A stretch of 64,000 nucleotides of DNA from JAJKIV01 sp036274195 (GTDB taxonomy: Bacteria > Gemmatimonadota > Gemmatimonadetes > Gemmatimonadales > Gemmatimonadaceae): positions 38,490 through 102,489 of the forward strand of contig DASUGD010000190.1 in assembly GCA_036274195.1 (NCBI GenBank), written 5' to 3'. This document shows positions 17,674-27,332 of the stretch, piece after piece. The notes under the pieces were generated by a model. That model searched no databases. It had not been told where the DNA came from and saw only the letters and a program-made list of their open reading frames with translations. The stretch's first letter is position 1. Every line of letters begins with the position of its first letter. Made by a program: the position numbers and the translations under genes.

Positions 17674-20172
17674 GTGCTCACTCGACGTTGGTTGATCGCC
17701 GCGGCGGCGGGCGTCGCGCTGCTGCTTCTGCTCGGGAAGGCGCTCGCCGGCATCTATGTCGATTACCGCTGGTTTTCGGCACTGGGAGCAGAGTCCGTCT
17801 GGTGGGCGCGTCTCGAGAACCTGACGATCCTTCGCGGGCTCTCGGGCACGGTCGCGACGGTTTTCTTCTTCTGCAACCTGTACGCGGTGCGCCATTCGGT
17901 GGTCTCGCTCGTTCTGCCGCGCCGCGTCGCGAACATCGAGATCGGAGAAGAGGTACCGAGCCGGTACCTGTTGCTCGCCGTCATCGCGATGTCGCTGCTG
18001 TTCGGCATTCTGCTCGCCTTTCCCCAGGATGATTGGACCTCGTTGGCGCTCGTCCGCTCGGGCCAGCCGTTCCGTGAGGCCGATCCGTACTTCGAGTACG
18101 ACCTCGGCTTCTGGACGTACTGGCTGCCGTTCGAGACGTCGTTGCACGTGTGGTCGCTGATCGCACTCCTCGCCGCGACCACCGTCGTCGTGTTTCTCTA
18201 TGCGCTCACACCGAGCCTGCGATGGGAGCGTGGCACGCTTCACGTGTCAGGTTACGTGCGCCGTCACCTGTCCTTGTTAGGCGCGCTCCTGATTTTCCTC
18301 CTCGCCTGGAGTTACCGGCTCGACGGGTTGGGACTGCTGCTGAACGGAACGGGCCCGGGCGGCGCGTTCATCTCGGCCGACTGGAAGGTCGCCGTGCCGG
18401 CGAACTTCGTTCTGGCGTTCGCGACGGGAGCCGCCGCGGTCCTCGTCGGCTGGGCCGCGTGGACGGGCCAGATGCGCATCGCGTTCGTCGCGGTCACCGC
18501 GGTGCTCGCGCTGTCGCTCGGACTGCGCCAGTTCCTCCCGCCTCTCGCGCAGCGGCTCGCCGGTCCGGTGGACCCGGTGAGTCGCGAGGAAGGCTACCTG
18601 AAAACGCGCGCCGTCTACACCCAGCGAGCGTACGCCGTCGATCGCATCCTGCCCGCCGACTCGGCCGGACGGGTCGCGTTGCCGTCGCTTCGCGATGCCG
18701 TGCAATCGCTGTCCGAGTGGGACGCGGGTGCGATCCGTCGCGCGGTGGAACGACGTCGGCAGGGCGCGGTGAGCGGCGCAATTGGCTGGGCCTCGGACAG
18801 CGGGCGCCTGTTGGCGGTCGCGGCACAGCGGCCAACCGGTGCCGATGCCGTGGACCCGTTTGCCGCGTGGACGGTAACGCGCGTGCGAGCATGGGCGAGC
18901 GACGACCGTGGCGGCATAACGGGGGTCGGTGGCGGCGGAGTCGAGGAAGGCGACGCAATCCGTGCCGCGCTCGTATACGACTCGGCATCCGGTCCACTCG
19001 TCGTGTCGGACCGCGAGGGCCCCGTGGATGCGCCCGAGATCTCGGAATGGCCCTCACGCGTCGCGCACGCATGGGACCAGCAGAACCTCCGTCTCATGTT
19101 CAGCGACGTGGACGTGCGCGAGCCTCGCATGATGCTGCATCGCGATGTTCATGACCGGCTGCAGATGCTCGCGCCGTTCTTCTGGCAGTCAGCGCACGTC
19201 ACACCCATCGCCTGGGGCGACACGCTGTACTGGGCGGTCCACCTCTACACTGCGACCGACTATTACCCGCTCAGCGAGCACACCCGTCTCGGTGGTGAGG
19301 ACGTGTCGTACATCCGTCATGCGGCAACGGCTATTGTCCACGCGCAGTCGGGGCACGTCACGTTCGTCGCGGACTCGGTGCTCGACCCCATCGCGGCAAG
19401 TTGGGTGCGGCGATTTCCGTCGCTGTTCTCGAGCTGGAGCTCGCTACCCGCCGCCGTCGTCGCGAACGTTCCACCGCCAATCGAGAGTGCCATCGCGCAG
19501 GCCGCCGCGTTCGCGCGCTTCGGGACGCGTAACGATCCGGCGACAATCCCGGCGCGATTGCCCGGGTCGTTCAGTGGCGACACGACACTCTTCGGCGGCG
19601 CGTATCGTCCGATGTACCTAACGCCGGCGGACTCGAAGCTCGCGTGGACGACGCCGATTCTCGACGAGAGCGATCGCGTGCGCGGACTCATCGTGTCGGT
19701 TGGCGGGCCGCAACCGGTCGCGTACTGGCACAAGCTCCCCGATCCGGGCTTGCGATGGCCCGCCGTGCTCGAGCGCTTGCTGCGCGTTCCGGATTCCCCG
19801 GCGCCTCCGCGCGACGTCACGCTGCGTCGCGGCCCGGTGCGGGCCGTTCCACTGCGAGGTGGTGGGGCCGCCTATCTGCAGACCACGTACGCGTGGCGAA
19901 GCGACGGCGCGCCGACGATCGCGCGTGTCGCCATTCACGGGGCCGGCGCCGCGCGCGACTCCGTCGCGTTCGGGTCGACGCTCGCCGAGGCAGTCGGCAT
20001 GCGGCCGGAAACGCCCGACGCGGCCACGACCATCACGCCCGCCGTCTTTCGGCAACGCGTCAACGATCTCTACGCCGCGATGCGCGAGGCCCTGCAGCGT
20101 GGCGATTGGCCGGCATTCGGCAAGGCCTACGATGATCTCGGCCGGTTGCTCAAGCTCCCGGCCGCGAAGTGA
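17674..20172 (+). CDS. UPF0182 family integral membrane protein
   Basis: 832 residues from GTG 17674. There are seven hydrophobic helices in the first 290 residues, and motifs of the UPF0182 (COG1615) family such as YVDYRWFSALG, FLLAWSYRLDGLGLLL and YLKTRAVYTQRAYAVD. A long hydrophilic C-terminal domain follows, probably outside the membrane; family members in actinobacteria are longer (around 950-1000). The biochemical role is unknown. It is tightly packed behind the phosphohexomutase. Confidence 0.85.
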   Translation: MLTRRWLIAAAAGVALLLLLGKALAGIYVDYRWFSALGAESVWWARLENLTILRGLSGTVATVFFFCNLYAVRHSVVSLVLPRRVANIEIGEEVPSRYLLLAVIAMSLLFGILLAFPQDDWTSLALVRSGQPFREADPYFEYDLGFWTYWLPFETSLHVWSLIALLAATTVVVFLYALTPSLRWERGTLHVSGYVRRHLSLLGALLIFLLAWSYRLDGLGLLLNGTGPGGAFISADWKVAVPANFVLAFATGAAAVLVGWAAWTGQMRIAFVAVTAVLALSLGLRQFLPPLAQRLAGPVDPVSREEGYLKTRAVYTQRAYAVDRILPADSAGRVALPSLRDAVQSLSEWDAGAIRRAVERRRQGAVSGAIGWASDSGRLLAVAAQRPTGADAVDPFAAWTVTRVRAWASDDRGGITGVGGGGVEEGDAIRAALVYDSASGPLVVSDREGPVDAPEISEWPSRVAHAWDQQNLRLMFSDVDVREPRMMLHRDVHDRLQMLAPFFWQSAHVTPIAWGDTLYWAVHLYTATDYYPLSEHTRLGGEDVSYIRHAATAIVHAQSGHVTFVADSVLDPIAASWVRRFPSLFSSWSSLPAAVVANVPPPIESAIAQAAAFARFGTRNDPATIPARLPGSFSGDTTLFGGAYRPMYLTPADSKLAWTTPILDESDRVRGLIVSVGGPQPVAYWHKLPDPGLRWPAVLERLLRVPDSPAPPRDVTLRRGPVRAVPLRGGGAAYLQTTYAWRSDGAPTIARVAIHGAGAARDSVAFGSTLAEAVGMRPETPDAATTITPAVFRQRVNDLYAAMREALQRGDWPAFGKAYDDLGRLLKLPAAK

Positions 20173-20203
20173 TTACCATCCGTACTTTCACCGCGGAGAG
20201 CAC

Positions 20204-21349
20204 GTGAACATCCACGAATATCAGGCGAAGGAGATCCTGCGCGGCTTCGGCGTGCCGATCCCGCCGGGTGATGTCGCGACCACGCCGGCCGAGGCCGAGC
20301 AGATTGCGCGGCGGATAGGTCGGACGGTTGTCGTCAAGGCGCAAGTGCACGCCGGTGGTCGAGGCAAGGCCGGCGGCGTGAAGCTCGCGAAGACGCCGGA
20401 GGAAGCGCGTGACGTCGCGAGCAAGATCCTCGGGATGCAGATCAAGGGTCTCACCGTACAAAAGGTGCTCGTCACCGACGCCGCGGAGATCGCCAGCGAG
20501 GCGTACGTCGGCGTCATCCTCGATCGCGCATCGAAGAAGCCGGTCTTCATGGTGAGCCCGGCGGGCGGCATCGATATCGAGGAGGTCGCAGCCAAGACGC
20601 CGGAAAAGATCATGCGGCTCCCGATCGACACCCGGTACGGCCTCCTGCCGTTCCAGGCCATGGAGCTCGGGTTCTTCCTCTATCCCGATGCCCCGAAGGC
20701 GCGCGCCGCGGCGAAGATCATGAGGCAGCTGTACGACGCCTTCATGGCGAACGGTGGCTCGCTCGCGGAGATCAACCCGCTGGTGGTCACGCCTAACGGG
20801 GATGTCGTCGCACTCGACGCCAAGATGTCGATCGACGACAACGAGCTCGATCGCCTCCCCAAGATCGCGGCGCTGCGCGATGAGTCGGCGGAGGCCCCGA
20901 GCGAAGTGCAGGCGCGGAACGCAAACCTCACGTTCATCAAGCTCGATGGCAACGTGGGCTGCGTGGTGAACGGCGCGGGGCTCGCCATGGCGACCATGGA
21001 CCTCGTGAAATATTACGGCGGCGAGCCGGCGAACTTCCTCGACATTGGCGGGTCGTCCAACCCCGAGAAGGTCGTCAACGCGCTCAAGATCATCACCGCT
21101 GACCCGAGCGTGAAGGCGATCCTGTTCAACATCTTCGGCGGCATCACGCGCACCGATGACGTGGCGAACGGCATCGTGACGGCCACGAAGCAGAACCCAC
21201 TCAAGGTACCGATCGTGATACGCCTAACGGGGACGAACGAGGAGATCGCCGTGAAGATCCTGACCGAGAACGGGTTCTCCGCGATGACCGACATGGACGA
21301 AGCCGTGCAGCGCGCCGTGCAGCTCGCGACGGGAGGAAAGGCCGCGTGA
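20204..21349 (+). CDS. sucC: Succinyl-CoA synthetase (ADP-forming) beta subunit
   Basis: 381 residues from GTG 20204 with GCGGAGAG at 20193-20200 as ribosome-binding site; the frame stays open upstream inside the previous gene. It carries an ATP-grasp domain (MNIHEYQAKEIL, KAQVHAGGRGKAGGVKL, EINPLVV) and a CoA-ligase domain with NIFGGITRTDDVANG. It makes succinate, CoA and ATP from succinyl-CoA in the TCA cycle. It overlaps sucD by 4 bases. Confidence 0.96.
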   Translation: MNIHEYQAKEILRGFGVPIPPGDVATTPAEAEQIARRIGRTVVVKAQVHAGGRGKAGGVKLAKTPEEARDVASKILGMQIKGLTVQKVLVTDAAEIASEAYVGVILDRASKKPVFMVSPAGGIDIEEVAAKTPEKIMRLPIDTRYGLLPFQAMELGFFLYPDAPKARAAAKIMRQLYDAFMANGGSLAEINPLVVTPNGDVVALDAKMSIDDNELDRLPKIAALRDESAEAPSEVQARNANLTFIKLDGNVGCVVNGAGLAMATMDLVKYYGGEPANFLDIGGSSNPEKVVNALKIITADPSVKAILFNIFGGITRTDDVANGIVTATKQNPLKVPIVIRLTGTNEEIAVKILTENGFSAMTDMDEAVQRAVQLATGGKAA

Positions 21350-22215
21350 GCATCTTCATCGACAAGAACACCACGGTCATCGTCCAGGGAATCACGGGCC
21401 GTGACGGCTCGTTCCACACGCGCCAGATGATCGAATACGGGACGCGGGTCGTCGCGGGTGTGACGCCCGGGAAAGGCGGACAGAAGTTCGATGACGCCGT
21501 GCCGGTCTTCAACACGGTCGCCGCAGCGGCGAAGGAGACGGGCGCGAATACGTCCGTCATTTACGTACCGCCCATGTACGCCGCCGACGCGATCATGGAG
21601 GCAGCGGACGCCGGTGTGATGCTCATCGTGGCGATCACCGAAGGCGTCCCGGTGCTCGACATGACGCGCGTGTATCCCTTCGTGAAAGAGCGCGGTGCGC
21701 GGCTCCTTGGCCCGAATTGCCCGGGACTCATCTCCCCCGGCAAGTCGAAGGTCGGCATCATCCCCGGGCGGATCTGCACGCCGGGGCCGGTGGGCGTCGT
21801 CAGCCGATCCGGCACGCTCACCTACGAGATCGTCTACCAGTTGACCCGCGCCGGCATAGGCCAGACGACGTGTGTGGGGATCGGCGGCGATCCCATCAAC
21901 GGCACGAACTTCATCGACTGCCTGACGGCTTTCGAGGAGGATCCCGATACGAAGGCCGTTGCGCTGATGGGAGAGATCGGCGGCACCGACGAGCAGAACG
22001 CGGCGCAGTTCGTGAAGGAGCACATGACGAAGCCCGTCGTGGGGTTCATCGCGGGACAGACCGCGCCACCGGGTCGACGGATGGGTCACGCGGGTGCCAT
22101 CATTTCCGGGTCGGCGGGAACCGCCGCCGAAAAGATCCAGGCGTTCGAGGACGCAGGCATGGGCGTGGCTCGGCGCCCGATCGACTTCGTGGAGCTCATA
22201 AGGGCCCGCCTCTGA
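21346..22215 (+). CDS. sucD: Succinyl-CoA synthetase alpha subunit
   Basis: 289 residues from GTG 21346. The N-terminal Rossmann CoA-binding domain includes QGITGRDGSFHT and GPNCPGLISPGKSKVG. The phosphorylated histidine is His248 in GHAGAI. It forms the alpha-beta enzyme with SucC. Confidence 0.96.
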   Translation: MSIFIDKNTTVIVQGITGRDGSFHTRQMIEYGTRVVAGVTPGKGGQKFDDAVPVFNTVAAAAKETGANTSVIYVPPMYAADAIMEAADAGVMLIVAITEGVPVLDMTRVYPFVKERGARLLGPNCPGLISPGKSKVGIIPGRICTPGPVGVVSRSGTLTYEIVYQLTRAGIGQTTCVGIGGDPINGTNFIDCLTAFEEDPDTKAVALMGEIGGTDEQNAAQFVKEHMTKPVVGFIAGQTAPPGRRMGHAGAIISGSAGTAAEKIQAFEDAGMGVARRPIDFVELIRARL

Positions 22216-22225
22216 GGTTTCGAGC

Positions 22226-23113
22226 GTGAGACTCTCGGACTTCATTCCTGCAACCCAGGTCGTCGTTCCGCTGCACCGCGACACGGTGATCGGCGCGGCG
22301 GACGAGCTGATCGAACGTCTCATGACAGCCGGCGCGGTCTCCAACGCCGAGCAGCTGCGGACACGCGTCGCGGAGGAGCGCCCCGAAGACATCGTCGCGA
22401 TGGGCGACCGGGCGTTTCTGCTGCACTACCGAACCGACGCGGTCACCGAGCTCCGCGTCGTCCTGGGAACCGCCGAGCAACCCATCTGTCGCGAGCTCGG
22501 CGAGAGCGAAACGCAATGCGCGCGGATCCTCCTGCTCATCGTCGCCCCGAAAAAGTTCGCGACCGAGTACCTCCAGCTCGTCGGCGCGTTTGCGCGTCTC
22601 TTGTCCAAGCAGCCGGTCGTTGACGAGCTGCTCGCTCAGCCTGACGCGGCATCCTTCGCGAACCTGCCGGTGTTTCGCGACTACGAGCTTCCGGCGAAGT
22701 TGACCGTGCGCGACATCATGACGTACCAGCCGCGCACGATCGCGCCGGACACCGTTCTCAAGGACGCTGCACGCCAGATGATGCGCCTCGGCGTCGGCGG
22801 ACTGCCGGTTGTCGACGGGGACGGGCTCGTCGTCGGCATGCTGGGCGAGCGCGAGTTGCTTCGCTCCCTGAGCAGTTATCTTCAGGGCGGTCGCGGCGAG
22901 GGCCCGAGGGCTCCGGGAGTTCCAGCCCCGAAGCCCACGGTTCGCGACGCGATGACACGACAGGTGCTCTGCGTGTCACCGGATGAGGCGATCGCCGATG
23001 TGGCATCGATGATGACGAACAAGGATGTCGACCGCGTCCCCGTCGTTCGCGATGGGCGGATCGTCGGGATGCTCACGCGCGGGGACATCGTGCGCAAACT
23101 CCTCGGACACTGA
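22226..23113 (+). CDS. PTS EIIA (type 2/PtsN-like) domain fused to a CBS pair
   Basis: 295 residues from GTG 22226. Residues 1-150 resemble a PtsN-type EIIA domain (TELRVVLGTAEQPI matches the strand after the active site), and His67 in FLLHYRTDAV sits where the phosphorylated histidine is expected. Residues 160-220 and 235-293 are two CBS motifs (LTVRDIMTYQPRTIAPD and PTVRDAMTRQVLCVSPDE), normally an adenine-nucleotide sensor. The order EIIA-CBS-CBS suggests a soluble regulator that combines PTS phosphate state with energy charge. No EI, HPr or sugar permease is nearby. It lies between sucD and ndk. Confidence 0.75.
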   Translation: MRLSDFIPATQVVVPLHRDTVIGAADELIERLMTAGAVSNAEQLRTRVAEERPEDIVAMGDRAFLLHYRTDAVTELRVVLGTAEQPICRELGESETQCARILLLIVAPKKFATEYLQLVGAFARLLSKQPVVDELLAQPDAASFANLPVFRDYELPAKLTVRDIMTYQPRTIAPDTVLKDAARQMMRLGVGGLPVVDGDGLVVGMLGERELLRSLSSYLQGGRGEGPRAPGVPAPKPTVRDAMTRQVLCVSPDEAIADVASMMTNKDVDRVPVVRDGRIVGMLTRGDIVRKLLGH

Positions 23114-23131
23114 ACTCGGAACGGATTCGAA

Positions 23132-23560
23132 ATGGCTGGCAACCGCACGCTCACGATCATCAAGCCCGACGCGTTCGGCTCGGGGAAGACAGGGAAGATC
23201 ATCGCGCACCTCGAGGGCGCGGGGTTTCGCGTCGTGGCCGCCCGCGTCACACACTTGAGTGACTCGGAGGCGGGGGCGTTCTACGAGGTTCACCGCGAGC
23301 GTCCGTTCTATCGGTCGCTTGTCAGCTTCATGACGTCCGGCGCGTGCATGCCGATGGTGCTCGAGCGCGAGAATGCGGTGGCGGCGCTGCGGTCGACGAT
23401 TGGTGCCACCGACCCGGCGGAGGCGGCGGACGGAACGGTGCGGAAGCTGTACGCGGAGTCCAAGGAGCGAAACGCCATTCACGCGTCCGACTCGGACGAG
23501 AACGCCGCGCGCGAATCCGGGTTCTTCTTCTCCGAAACGGAGCTCATTCGGGCGCGGTGA
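23132..23560 (+). CDS. ndk: Nucleoside-diphosphate kinase
   Basis: 142 residues, full length. It transfers the gamma phosphate of ATP to other NDPs. The active-site His117 is in NAIHASDSDENA, and the N-terminal TLTIIKPDAF and RPFYRSLVSFMTSG (Kpn loop region) are conserved. Confidence 0.96.
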   Translation: MAGNRTLTIIKPDAFGSGKTGKIIAHLEGAGFRVVAARVTHLSDSEAGAFYEVHRERPFYRSLVSFMTSGACMPMVLERENAVAALRSTIGATDPAEAADGTVRKLYAESKERNAIHASDSDENAARESGFFFSETELIRAR

Positions 23561-23590
23561 GCACCTGCTAAGTCTCGCGGGCACGCTGAC

Positions 23591-23619
23591 TTGTTCCAAC
23601 AGCGCCGACGCGGTAGATT
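23591..23619 (+). promoter_or_regulatory. Candidate promoter for the yceD-rpmF-plsX-fab cluster
   Basis: TTGTTC at 23591-23596, exactly 17 bases, then TAGATT at 23614-23619. The -35 matches consensus only in TTG. A start site near 23626 would make the yceD message almost leaderless, which fits the absence of a Shine-Dalgarno sequence before ATG 23628. Confidence 0.4.
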
Positions 23620-23627
23620 GCTCGGCT

Positions 23628-24137
23628 ATGCTGTCCTTTGACATTCGTTCGCTCGCCTCGAGGGCCGTGCATATCGACGGCGTGCTGGCAGCGGACGACG
23701 CGGTTTGGCAGGGCGACGACACCCGTCCGTCCAGGCCGGTTCATGTTACGGGCCGGCTCTCCGCCGCGGGTGCTGACCGGTACTACTTCAGCGGTCACCT
23801 CGAGGGTGAGGCAGCCGCGGAATGCCGGCGGTGTTTGACTGATGTCACGGCGTCGATCGCCGAGGACATCCAGCTGCTCTTCGTGGAAGCGGATACCGAG
23901 GGCGCCGACGATCCTGACGTGTACGTCATCGATCCACGCGCTCACGAGTTGGACATGCGTCCGGCGCTTCGCGAGCAGTGGCTGCTGGCGGTCCCGGCGT
24001 TTGTCCAATGCCGGGACGATTGCAAGGGACTCTGTCCGACCTGTGGTGCCGATCTCAACGCCGGCGCGTGCGACTGCGCGCCGGCTACTGACAGCCGTTG
24101 GGATGCGCTGCGGAAGGTCCGCGGACAGTCCCGCTGA
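23628..24137 (+). CDS. yceD: YceD/DUF177 family protein
   Basis: 169 residues from ATG 23628. The family is found beside rpmF in very many bacteria, as here, and is linked to 23S rRNA metabolism. Cysteine pairs CRRC (ECRRCLTDV) and CRDDCKGLCPTCG with a C-terminal CDC suggest a bound metal. The frame is open upstream but lacks a conserved N-terminus there. Confidence 0.88.
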   Translation: MLSFDIRSLASRAVHIDGVLAADDAVWQGDDTRPSRPVHVTGRLSAAGADRYYFSGHLEGEAAAECRRCLTDVTASIAEDIQLLFVEADTEGADDPDVYVIDPRAHELDMRPALREQWLLAVPAFVQCRDDCKGLCPTCGADLNAGACDCAPATDSRWDALRKVRGQSR

Positions 24138-24167
24138 CGGCTCGACCTTTCGACGCAATTCAATTCC

Positions 24168-24350
24168 ATGGCCGTTCCCAAGCGCCGAACCTCGAAGCGG
24201 AAAAAGCGCGCCCGCAACACGCACAAGACCGCACCTGCGATCGTCATTCAGCCGTGCCCGCGCTGTCAGGCGATGCGCCGCCCGCACCATGTGTGCAGCG
24301 AGTGTGGCTACTATGACGGAAAGCAGCGAGTAGCAGCCCGGGAAGCCTAG
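24168..24350 (+). CDS. rpmF: 50S ribosomal protein L32
   Basis: 60 residues, MAVPKRRTSKRKKRARNTHK start typical of L32. It keeps the zinc-ribbon cysteines (CPRC and CSEC), so it is the Zn-binding form. yceD precedes it and plsX starts two bases after its stop. Confidence 0.95.
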   Translation: MAVPKRRTSKRKKRARNTHKTAPAIVIQPCPRCQAMRRPHHVCSECGYYDGKQRVAAREA

Positions 24351-24351
24351 C

Positions 24352-25383
24352 TTGGCGCGGATCGCGCTGGACGCGATGGGGGGCGACTTCGCCCCCGATG
24401 CGGCGGTCGCCGGAGCGCTCCATGCCATCCTCGAACTTCCCGCCGAGCACACGCTGCAGCTCGTCGGGCCGGTCGATGTGATCCAGGAGCGTATCTCGGC
24501 GCTCAGCACGGGCGATCTCGCACCGGCTGCGGCGCTGACGCACCGCGTCGAGCTGATCGAGGCCCCGGACGTCATCGAGATGTCCGACAAGCCCACGGCA
24601 GCGCTCCGCAGTAAACCCAACAGCTCCATGGTCGTTGGGCTCAAGCTCCAGGCCGAAGGGCGATCCGACGCGTTCATCTCCGCCGGCAACACCGGCGCGC
24701 AGATGGCCGCGTCCACCGTCCTGCTCAAGCTGCACGCGGGCCTAACGAGACCGGCCATCGCCACGCTGTTCCCGACTGCCCGGCAACCGATCGTCGTGCT
24801 CGACTCCGGCGCGAACGTGGACTGCTCCGCGCAGGAGCTCGTGCAATTCGCGCGACTCGGCGCGGTGTACGCCGAGGACGTGCTGGGCCGCCACAACCCG
24901 ATCGTCGGCCTGCTCAGCATCGGCGAGGAAGCGGAGAAGGGAAACGCCGTCGTGAAGGAAGCCAACCAGCTGCTGCGGTCGGCGGGGGTGAACTTCCAGG
25001 GCAACATCGAGGGGCGAGACCTCCCGGCCGGCGGCAGCGATCGCGGACCGATCGACGTCGTCGTCTGCGACGGTTTCGTTGGTAACGTCGTGCTCAAGTT
25101 CTACGAGGCGATCGCCCCGATGATGATCGGGATCATGTCCAAGCAGGCCGGCCTCGAGCCGGCAGTGCTGATCACGGCGCTCAAGCACCTCGATTACTCG
25201 GAGTACGGCGGCGCGCCGCTGCTCGGCGTGCGCGGTGTCAGCGTCATCTCCCACGGCAAGTCATCGCCGCGCGCCATCAAGAACGCGATCAAGGTGGCCG
25301 CCAAGACCGTCGAGTCGCGCATGAGCGAGCACATCGGGCGACGCCTCGGCGAAACCAACGGCAACCCGGACTCAGTAGCGTGA
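24352..25383 (+). CDS. plsX: Phosphate acyltransferase PlsX
   Basis: 343 residues from TTG 24352 (MARIALDAMGGDFAPD follows directly). It converts acyl-ACP to acyl-phosphate, the donor used by PlsY; plsY is at 60562 on the other strand. The SKPTAALRSKPNSSMVVG and ISAGNTGAQMA blocks are family markers. It overlaps fabH by 4 bases. Confidence 0.94.
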   Translation: MARIALDAMGGDFAPDAAVAGALHAILELPAEHTLQLVGPVDVIQERISALSTGDLAPAAALTHRVELIEAPDVIEMSDKPTAALRSKPNSSMVVGLKLQAEGRSDAFISAGNTGAQMAASTVLLKLHAGLTRPAIATLFPTARQPIVVLDSGANVDCSAQELVQFARLGAVYAEDVLGRHNPIVGLLSIGEEAEKGNAVVKEANQLLRSAGVNFQGNIEGRDLPAGGSDRGPIDVVVCDGFVGNVVLKFYEAIAPMMIGIMSKQAGLEPAVLITALKHLDYSEYGGAPLLGVRGVSVISHGKSSPRAIKNAIKVAAKTVESRMSEHIGRRLGETNGNPDSVA

Positions 25384-26372
25384 AGCAGCGTCCAGTCACG
25401 TATTTCGCGGGCACCGGGCGCGCAGCGCCCCAGAAAGTCGTCACGAACAACGACTTCGCCGCGTTAGGCATCGAGACGTCGCACGAGTGGATCATCGAGC
25501 GAACGGGCATCAGCGAGCGCCGTATCGCCGGTCCGGGCGAGTCCACCTGCTCGCTCGCCGCCGATGCGGCCCGGCACGCGATGCAGCGCGCGCACATCAC
25601 GGCCGGGGAAGTGGACGTCATCATTCTCACGACGGCCACGCCCGATCGCCTCCTGCCGGCGACGGCGGTCGACGTGCAGGCCGCGCTCGGCGCGACGCGC
25701 GCGGCCGCGTTCGACATCTCGGCCGCGTGCTCGGGATTCATCTACGGGATGCAGGTGGCCGAAGGGCTGATCGCCGCCGGATCGCACGAGACGGCCCTCG
25801 TGATCAGCGCGGAGAAGATGAGCGCGATCGTCGACTGGACGGATCGCTCGACCTGTGTGCTGTTCGGCGACGGCGCGGGCTCCGCGGTGCTGCAGCGGGC
25901 CAAGCACGGCAAGGGCGTGCTGTCGACGTTCATCCGCAGCGATGGCACGCTGGCGGAGCTCCTCTACCGGCCGGGTGGCGGCTCCACCGTGCCCTTCTCG
26001 GAAACCGTCCTGAGCGAGCGGACCCACTTCGTGAAGATGGCAGGTCGTGAAGTGTTCAAGCATGCCGTCCGGTCGATGTCCGACGCGGCCGACCGCGCGC
26101 TCGACGGCGCTCGCCTAACGGGCAACGACATCGACCTCATGATCCCGCATCAGGCGAACATCCGGATCATCGAGGCGACGGCGAAGCACGCGAACATTCC
26201 GATGGAGAAGGTTTACGTGAACGTCGACCGCTTCGGCAATACGTCGTCGGCATCGATCCCGATCGCGCTCGACGAGGCGATCGAGTGCGGGCGCATCAAG
26301 GAAGGGTCGACCGTGCTCATGGTCGCGTTCGGCGCCGGGTTCACCTGGGGCTCGTCCGTCGTCCGGTTCTAG
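25380..26372 (+). CDS. fabH: 3-oxoacyl-ACP synthase III
   Basis: 330 residues from GTG 25380. It starts fatty-acid synthesis by condensing acyl-CoA with malonyl-ACP. The catalytic triad is Cys117 (SAACSGF), His257 (IPHQANIRI) and Asn287 (FGNTSSAS). Confidence 0.96.
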   Translation: MKQRPVTYFAGTGRAAPQKVVTNNDFAALGIETSHEWIIERTGISERRIAGPGESTCSLAADAARHAMQRAHITAGEVDVIILTTATPDRLLPATAVDVQAALGATRAAAFDISAACSGFIYGMQVAEGLIAAGSHETALVISAEKMSAIVDWTDRSTCVLFGDGAGSAVLQRAKHGKGVLSTFIRSDGTLAELLYRPGGGSTVPFSETVLSERTHFVKMAGREVFKHAVRSMSDAADRALDGARLTGNDIDLMIPHQANIRIIEATAKHANIPMEKVYVNVDRFGNTSSASIPIALDEAIECGRIKEGSTVLMVAFGAGFTWGSSVVRF

Positions 26373-26393
26373 CTCCGTTCCGATCGGTCTCCA

Positions 26394-27332
26394 ATGAACG
26401 TTGTTCTGCTATTCCCGGGACAGGGATCGCAGAAGCCGGGTATGGCGAGGGATCTCGTGGACGCGTTCCCGGCTGCGCGCGAGACCCTTGCCGCGGTGGA
26501 CGCCGCCCTCGGTGAGCCGTTGAGCGCCCTGTGCTTCGACGGCCCGGCCGAGACGCTCACGCTCACGCATAACGCGCAGCCCGCGCTGCTCGCCCACGGC
26601 GCGGCGGTCTGGGCGGCCGTGCGCGATCGCGTCGCGGCGCACGTGCGGGCGGCCGCCGGGCATTCGCTGGGCGAGTTCACCGCCTACCACGCGGCCGGCG
26701 CGTTCGACGTCGCGCACGGCGCGCGGCTTGTTAGGCGGCGCGGCGAGCTGATGTTCGAGAGCGGCGAACAGCGACCCGGCACCATGGCGGCGATTCTCGG
26801 TGACGTGGCAGGAGGAATCGAGGCGCTCTGTGCCAAGGCGAGCGCGGACGGTAGCTGTGTCGTCCCGGCGAACTACAATACGCCCGGCCAGGTCGTCATC
26901 TCCGGCGAGGTGCCTGCCGTCGAGCGCGCAATGGAGCTCGCCAAAGCCGCGGGCGCCAAGCGCGCGATCCGGCTCAACGTGAGCGGCGCGTTTCATTCGC
27001 CCTTGATGGGTGTCGCCCGCCAGGGCCTGGCGTACGCGCTCGAGCAGGCACAGCTGCGCGATCCCGCATTTCCGGTATACGCCAACGTGAACGCCGAGCC
27101 CGTTAGGTCGGCCGCCGATGCCCGACGATTGCTGCTCGAGCAGCTCACTGCACCCGTGAAATGGACGCAGCTCGTCGAGCGCCTCGCGAGCGACTACCCC
27201 GATGCGCTGTATGTCGAGATGGGACCCGGAAATGTTCTCATCGGCCTCGTGAAAAAGATCGCCCCGTCCGTCGAAACCATGACGTGTGGCACCGCCACCG
27301 AGGTCGAACAACTCCTGTCGAGACTCGCATGA
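26394..27332 (+). CDS. fabD: Malonyl-CoA:ACP transacylase
   Basis: 312 residues. The N-terminal FPGQGSQKPGM and the nucleophile Ser91 in GHSLGEF identify the transferase; the second catalytic His is in GAFHSPLM. It supplies malonyl-ACP. It overlaps fabG by ATGA. Confidence 0.95.
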   Translation: MNVVLLFPGQGSQKPGMARDLVDAFPAARETLAAVDAALGEPLSALCFDGPAETLTLTHNAQPALLAHGAAVWAAVRDRVAAHVRAAAGHSLGEFTAYHAAGAFDVAHGARLVRRRGELMFESGEQRPGTMAAILGDVAGGIEALCAKASADGSCVVPANYNTPGQVVISGEVPAVERAMELAKAAGAKRAIRLNVSGAFHSPLMGVARQGLAYALEQAQLRDPAFPVYANVNAEPVRSAADARRLLLEQLTAPVKWTQLVERLASDYPDALYVEMGPGNVLIGLVKKIAPSVETMTCGTATEVEQLLSRLA

